From: Magnetococcales bacterium DCbin4
Lineage (GTDB): Bacteria > Pseudomonadota > Magnetococcia > Magnetococcales > UBA8363
Assembly: GCA_002753735.1 (NCBI GenBank)
Contig: PEAN01000008.1
Span: forward strand, 24,991 to 88,990
Direction: 5' to 3'
DNA length: 64,000 bases
Made by a program: the position numbers and the translations under genes. Position 1 is the first letter of the stretch; every line of letters starts with the position of its first letter. Positions 60,088-64,000 of this stretch are shown in pieces. A model generated the notes under the pieces. It did no database searches. It was given only the letters and a program-made list of their open reading frames with translations, and was not told the origin of the DNA.

Positions 60088-61500
60088 TCAATGCCGACTG
60101 GAAAGAAACACGGATTTGACCTTGGAAAGCAATGCGCTCACTCCCCCTTTTTTGGAAACGAACTCCTTGATCAGCCGTTTCATGGGCTTTGGGCGCAGGT
60201 AGAAGCGTCGGTACGCCAAACGCTGCAACTGACGCAATCGTTCGCTAGCCAGACCGGGCCGTTCGAATACGGCCCGGTCCGGCTTCATTTCGTCCCAGTT
60301 GATCTCCTCCAGGGACAAATAACCACCGGCCACCAAGTCATTGAAGGATTCAGTCCCTGGCAGGGGCATGAAAATGGAAAAGTTGGTTTTATCGATGTCC
60401 AGGTCGATCGCGAACTGGATGGTCTTCAAAATCTGCTCCTCGGTCTCTCCCGGAAAGCCAATCATGAACAACCCCTGGGGTATGACCTTTGATTGATGCA
60501 CCAAAGCGACGCGTTCCCGGATGGTCTGGGTGGTGATCTTCTTTTTGACCCGTTCCAACACCTCGTCGTTGGCGCTTTCGATGCCCACCGCAATGTAACG
60601 GCAACCCGCCCGGTACATGAGGTCCAGGATCACTTCATTCATGGTGTCCAGACGGACGCCGTTGGAACACTCCCACTGTATTCCCAAATCGCTTGCAATT
60701 AACTTCTCGCACAACTCCTTGAAATAACGAGGATTCAATGTCAACTCATCATCGCTGAAATTGATGCCGGTCACACCTTTGGTCTCTTTCAGGAAACGGA
60801 GTTCGGCAATCACGTTGTCCACAGAGCGGTAACGCATTTTCCGTCCGACGATGTTGGGGGTAGCGCAATAGGTGCATGAAAACGGGCATCCCCTGGTCGC
60901 CATCACTGGAATGAACGGCAGCGAGGTCATGAAATCGGGATACTCGTCCAGATCGACATCTTCCCAGCGAATACGGGGCAATTGATCCAGTTCCTCCACG
61001 ATCCGCGTCGGATTGCTGCGAACCTGATCGTCGATCCGATACGACAGCGAGGGAACATCATGCGGCGAGTGCCCGTTCAAAACGCGCTTGCAGAACATGG
61101 GAAAGCCGATCTCGCCCTCACCCTTAAAGACGTAATCCACTTCCGGCATCTTCTGTAAAATGTATTCGGGCAAACTGGAAGCGTGGGGACCGCCGACGAT
61201 GACGACGCACTCCGGTAGAATCCTCTTGCAGGCGGCGGCCATCTTCCTGACTGCATTATGATCTGGACTGTAAGCCTTCAATCCGATGATTTTGAGATGC
61301 GAATTCGCGGCGAGAATCTGCTCCCACTGATCCTCAAGGATGCCATCCTTGGGACAATGCAGAATCACAGAGTCGATCCCGTGGTCTTTAAGGGCGCTGT
61401 ACAAATACAGCAGTCCCAGATCCAGAACGATTCCCGAATACCCATGGCGAATGGGAATGGTCAGCAAAATACTTGCACTGATTTTCATGGAGTGGCCCAT
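60088..61500 (-). CDS. B12-binding-domain radical SAM protein
   Basis: A 470-residue enzyme. The N-terminal ~140 residues form the cobalamin-type domain (LLYLYSALKDHGID, HLKIIGLKAYSPDH, VVIVGGPHASSLPEYIL). The radical SAM motif is ATRGCPFSCTYCATPN (CxxxCxxC), followed by GINFSDDELTLNPRYF, AVGIESANDEVLERVKKK, and the glycine-rich LFMIGFPGETEEQIL. The C-terminus is Arg/Lys-rich (RRFYLRPKPMKRLIKEFV). It is separated by 12 bases from the YfhO-like gene and by 42 from the epimerase gene, so it belongs to the same transcript. The reaction is unknown. The start may be MKISAS (61488). Confidence 0.93.
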   Translation of the reverse strand: MGHSMKISASILLTIPIRHGYSGIVLDLGLLYLYSALKDHGIDSVILHCPKDGILEDQWEQILAANSHLKIIGLKAYSPDHNAVRKMAAACKRILPECVVIVGGPHASSLPEYILQKMPEVDYVFKGEGEIGFPMFCKRVLNGHSPHDVPSLSYRIDDQVRSNPTRIVEELDQLPRIRWEDVDLDEYPDFMTSLPFIPVMATRGCPFSCTYCATPNIVGRKMRYRSVDNVIAELRFLKETKGVTGINFSDDELTLNPRYFKELCEKLIASDLGIQWECSNGVRLDTMNEVILDLMYRAGCRYIAVGIESANDEVLERVKKKITTQTIRERVALVHQSKVIPQGLFMIGFPGETEEQILKTIQFAIDLDIDKTNFSIFMPLPGTESFNDLVAGGYLSLEEINWDEMKPDRAVFERPGLASERLRQLQRLAYRRFYLRPKPMKRLIKEFVSKKGGVSALLSKVKSVFLSSRH

Positions 61501-61542
61501 TGGATTTCAAGGAAATGCGTCAACATGGAACACGTCTGCCCC

Positions 61543-62478
61543 TCATGTGCGCCCTGCATTCTTAAACCAACGCCACGTCGCACACACCCCCTCCTTGACA
61601 GTGACGGACGGCGCAAAGCCAAGAACCTTTCTGGCCAATGAGATATCACTGTAATTCCTGATGATCTCTCCATTGCGCGCGGGTTGGTGCACCACCGTCA
61701 GCCTCCTGCCGATATCGGGTTCCACCTCAGCTCGCAGCAAGGCGACCAAGCGGTTGACGGACGTTTCCACCCCCGATCCCAAACAAAAAACAGCGCCCCC
61801 TTGTTCCACACGCAGGGCACGCACAATACCATCAACGAGGTCGTCGATGTAGACGAAATCCCGTGTCTGCTCGCCGTCTCCGAAGACGATGAGTTCTTCC
61901 CCATTGATGACATGCTTGAGGTATTTGGCTACCACGCTGCCTTTGCGAACCGATCCCGGCCCATAGACATTGGCGAAGCGCAGGCTCACTGATTGGAGTC
62001 CATAAAGGGCGTGATAAGCGCGGCTGTAATACTCCCCCATCAGTTTGGTACAGCCATAAGGAGAAAGCGGAATGGGCAGCATCTTCTCATGCATCGGCGG
62101 TTCCCGTTCCCCGACCACACCGTTCGACGAGGCGAACACGAAGCGGTTCACACGACACCGGCGGGCAGCCTCCAGCAGGTTGAGCGTGCCGCGCACGTTG
62201 ATCTCCATATCCTCCATGGGATGCTCGATGGAATGCAGCACATTGGTTTGGCCCGCCAAATGGACGATTCCATCCATCCCGGCGGCGACCGCATCACAAA
62301 GTTCCCGGTTTCGAATATCCCCTTCGATGAAGTCACACCCCAACGTAAGCAGGGATTCCGGATTCACAGCGGCATTGCTCAAATTGTCCAGAATCCGAAC
62401 CTGTGCGCCATCTCCAACCAACCGGCGCACCAGCGTATGGCCGATAAACCCCAGGCCGCCGGTGATAAGTATTTTCAC
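61543..62478 (-). CDS. NAD-dependent epimerase/dehydratase (sugar-nucleotide epimerase)
   Basis: A 311-residue extended SDR: ILITGGLGFIGHTLVRRL, GIVHLAGQTNVLHSIEHP, FVFASSNGVVGE, the Tyr/Lys pair LSPYGCTKLMGEYY, LRFANVYGPGS, GDGEQTRDFVYIDDL and VFCLGSGVETSVNRLVALL. It is closest in look to UDP-glucose 4-epimerase/UDP-GlcNAc-epimerase-like proteins (WbpP/GalE group). The exact sugar is not certain. It starts within the stop of the upstream reductase gene (ATGA overlap). Confidence 0.9.
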   Translation of the reverse strand: MKILITGGLGFIGHTLVRRLVGDGAQVRILDNLSNAAVNPESLLTLGCDFIEGDIRNRELCDAVAAGMDGIVHLAGQTNVLHSIEHPMEDMEINVRGTLNLLEAARRCRVNRFVFASSNGVVGEREPPMHEKMLPIPLSPYGCTKLMGEYYSRAYHALYGLQSVSLRFANVYGPGSVRKGSVVAKYLKHVINGEELIVFGDGEQTRDFVYIDDLVDGIVRALRVEQGGAVFCLGSGVETSVNRLVALLRAEVEPDIGRRLTVVHQPARNGEIIRNYSDISLARKVLGFAPSVTVKEGVCATWRWFKNAGRT

Positions 62479-63404
62479 GAAACGCCACCACCCTTTCCCT
62501 GTTGTTTAATTTTCAAAGGCAACCCCGCTTGGTCATCTCGATGAAATGCTTGTAGAGACTCCATTGAAGTCGGCATGGAATGTCCGCCCAGGGCTTGTTC
62601 CAGTTTGCCGACATCCAGGCTCAAATCCTTGCCCCGTTGGGCCGTAAAAGGGACATCATCCAGAGACCCTGCGTGAACGCACCCGGGGTCCAGTCGAAAA
62701 ATCCTGGCGAGTTCCTGCCCAAAACGATATTTAGACCATGCATCGCGGGTGGCCAAATTGTAAAGACCTGAAATATTTCTTGATAGACAAAGATCAAGAA
62801 TCTCCGCGAAACTGAACGTATAGAGGGTGGAACAAATGGCGTCGGTGAATCCTGTAACGGTGTTCCCGGCGCGCAGATTGGCCAAGAACCATTCTCCAAG
62901 GCTTAACTTGTCCTGGATGTTCCACCCGAAAATGTTGGTGCGCAATATGAGGGATCCGGGCCGGGCGGCGACCAGTCTCTCCGCCTCCAATTTGGTGTGG
63001 CCATACCAATTTCTTGGATCCGTCGCATCCTCTTCTCCATACGGTCCCCTGGAGCCGGAATAGACCGAATCGGTCGAAATGAAAACGACTTTGGTGGAAG
63101 CCTCCCTCAACGATTCCAACAACGCATCGGTGGTGAGAACATTGGAGCGTTGTGCCCCCTCCCGATCCTTCTCCTGTCCATCAATGTCAGTGCGGGCGGC
63201 GCAATGAACGAGCACGTCCGGTTCAAGTCGGGCCATGACTTGGTGCGTTCGAGAATGATCCTGCAGATCGAAGCCCAGGACCTCCACCCCTGGAATGGTG
63301 ACAGCATGAACGTTGAACAGCCCAACGACGTCGGCTTTTTCCCGGAAATACCATGCCAGATTGCTGCCAAGCAAACCACTAACTCCGGTTACGACGATCT
63401 TCAA
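62475..63404 (-). CDS. RmlD-like sugar-nucleotide reductase / SDR-family protein
   Basis: A 309-residue protein, first gene of the long minus-strand locus. The NAD(P) site is IVVTGVSGLLGSNLAWYF; then LVHCAARTDIDG, VVFISTDSVYSGSRG, the Tyr/Lys pair NWYGHTKLEAERLVA and LRTNIFGWN. This is the pattern of dTDP-4-dehydrorhamnose reductase (RmlD) and related epimerase/reductases. No RmlA, B or C genes are present here, so the rhamnose pathway is not supported and another deoxy sugar is likely. The promoter of the locus should lie upstream, between here and 64000. Confidence 0.85.
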   Translation of the reverse strand: MKIVVTGVSGLLGSNLAWYFREKADVVGLFNVHAVTIPGVEVLGFDLQDHSRTHQVMARLEPDVLVHCAARTDIDGQEKDREGAQRSNVLTTDALLESLREASTKVVFISTDSVYSGSRGPYGEEDATDPRNWYGHTKLEAERLVAARPGSLILRTNIFGWNIQDKLSLGEWFLANLRAGNTVTGFTDAICSTLYTFSFAEILDLCLSRNISGLYNLATRDAWSKYRFGQELARIFRLDPGCVHAGSLDDVPFTAQRGKDLSLDVGKLEQALGGHSMPTSMESLQAFHRDDQAGLPLKIKQQGKGGGVS

Positions 63405-63504
63405 TGCAGGGACCCCCTTTAGATCGGTGTTTGTCCGCGTTTGCTGGCAGGACTATCTGCAGGAATGGAATAGAAGGATATCTTGCCTCATGACACGGAA
63501 TTTG

Positions 63505-63720
63505 TCAATCACAGCCCGACTTTCGCGATTCGCCACTCTGGAAAGTAAGTTCTTGCTGATCAAAATCGTGAAAAATATTCACGTTTTCTTGTGGCTCCTG
63601 AATCAGGGCAAATGCTTGCGACAATTGTGAAAATCCTTGGTTTATGAGTCGGTAACCTTCCTCAATTTCTGAGGGTTGCTCCGCGAGCCTTTCGGCATCA
63701 TCTTTAAGGCATTGAAATAA
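63505..63720 (-). pseudogene. Possible gene remnant without start codon
   Basis: The minus-strand frame between stops gives about 71 residues with protein-like composition, for example DDAERLAEQPSEIEEGYRLI and NQGFSQLSQAFALIQEPQEN, ending SGESRKSGCD. It has no ATG, GTG or TTG near its upstream end, so if real it is the tail of a lost gene. I do not recognise the family. Confidence 0.3.
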
Positions 63721-63735
63721 TTACAACAGATAAAC

Positions 63736-63752
63736 CACCGGCTTTGCCGGTG
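63736..63752. repeat. REP-like hairpin CACCGGC-TTT-GCCGGTG
   Basis: Perfect 7-base palindrome with a TTT loop, within AAACCACCGGCTTTGCCGG followed by TGAACTAAAC. It has the look of a REP unit linked to REP-associated transposases. No T run follows, so it is not a terminator. Confidence 0.5.
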
Positions 63753-64000
63753 AACTAAACAAGGCTAAGCCGTTCCATCGTGCAAGCTTTACCCCATTAG
63801 AAGCGGAGTCTTAACCCGAGTTTAACATGGCATTTTATATTTTAATAATAATCAAGTAGATGCATGATGATTTTTTTTGGAGTGGCACTACAAACGCATC
63901 ATTCTTTGATTGGACTGAGCGGCTTCGCCGCAGCTGGGGACACTCTGATGCCCCAATTTATTTTCATCCTTGCTATACTTCTTCCCGATCAGCCGACATC

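Larger units (their letters stand above)
63405..64000. other. Region upstream of the polysaccharide locus
   Basis: About 600 bases with no intact gene. It should include the promoter that drives the minus-strand locus. A start-less open frame (63505-63720, minus) may be a gene remnant. A hairpin lies at 63736-63752. The stretch 63830-63875 is AT-rich. Confidence 0.45.

Noticed and set aside
1-64000. CRISPR arrays, rRNA, tRNA or magnetosome genes
   Set aside because: No regularly spaced repeats, RNA genes or mam-type proteins were seen anywhere in the window.

Overview
This window comes from a Gram-negative bacterium. It encodes an OmpA-type outer-membrane protein, several lipoproteins, an outer-membrane secretin and a large cell-surface polysaccharide locus. 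The long hybrid histidine kinases (one with a 7TMR-DISM sensor), the chemoreceptor zinc-binding protein, the Rpn-type nuclease genes and the GGGGTCTGG...CCAGACCCC terminators resemble what I know of Proteobacteria of the Magnetococcales type. That assignment is an inference and is not proven by any single gene.

Region 1 (1-5.4 kb, + strand) holds the end of a Spy/CpxP-like (LTXXQ) protein, a small secreted basic protein, an OmpA-like protein with calcium-binding type repeats, and a translationally coupled pair of a REC-PAS histidine kinase and an NtrC-type sigma54 activator. Region 2 (6.2-14 kb) holds two very large hybrid kinases on the minus strand, followed by an OmpR-type response regulator on the plus strand. 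Bidirectional terminators of one sequence family close these convergent units. Region 3 (14-25.4 kb) is mostly envelope proteins: a YHYH-domain exported protein, a TPR-secretin lipoprotein coupled to a pentapeptide-repeat/solute-binding lipoprotein, an MscS channel with a cyclic-nucleotide-binding domain, a lipoprotein with a duplicated body, and a double CZB zinc-binding protein.

Region 4 (24.3-30.2 kb) is a graveyard of mobile DNA. An IS3-type element sits inside an already decayed integrase-type transposase gene, flanked by a GATC duplication, and the original reading frame can be rejoined across it. Around it lie an intact Rpn-family nuclease gene, two partial Rpn remnants (one C-terminal, one N-terminal), and the tail of an XRE-type antitoxin.

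Region 5 (30.2-63.4 kb, all minus strand) is a polysaccharide or glycoconjugate locus of 25 genes, many overlapping by 4 bases. The part transcribed last (30.2-45.5 kb) carries nonulosonic-acid (sialic/legionaminic/pseudaminic-like) sugar genes: NeuB-type synthase, UDP-HexNAc 4,6-dehydratase, DegT aminotransferase, Gfo/Idh oxidoreductase, GNAT acetyltransferase, cytidylyltransferase, N-acetyl-sugar amidotransferase, PIG-L deacetylase, an SQD1-like epimerase, an amidase and a flippase. The part transcribed first (45.7-63.4 kb) carries GalE, three radical SAM enzymes (two with a B12-type N-domain), three methyltransferases counting the one at 43.5 kb, a GtrB-type glycosyltransferase, a YfhO-like membrane protein and several sugar-nucleotide epimerase/reductase genes. 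I infer that the locus builds and flips a decorated surface glycan, possibly an O-antigen or flagellin glycan. The final product cannot be read from sequence.

The last 600 bases hold no convincing gene. They contain a start-less open frame that may be a gene remnant, and a REP-like hairpin.
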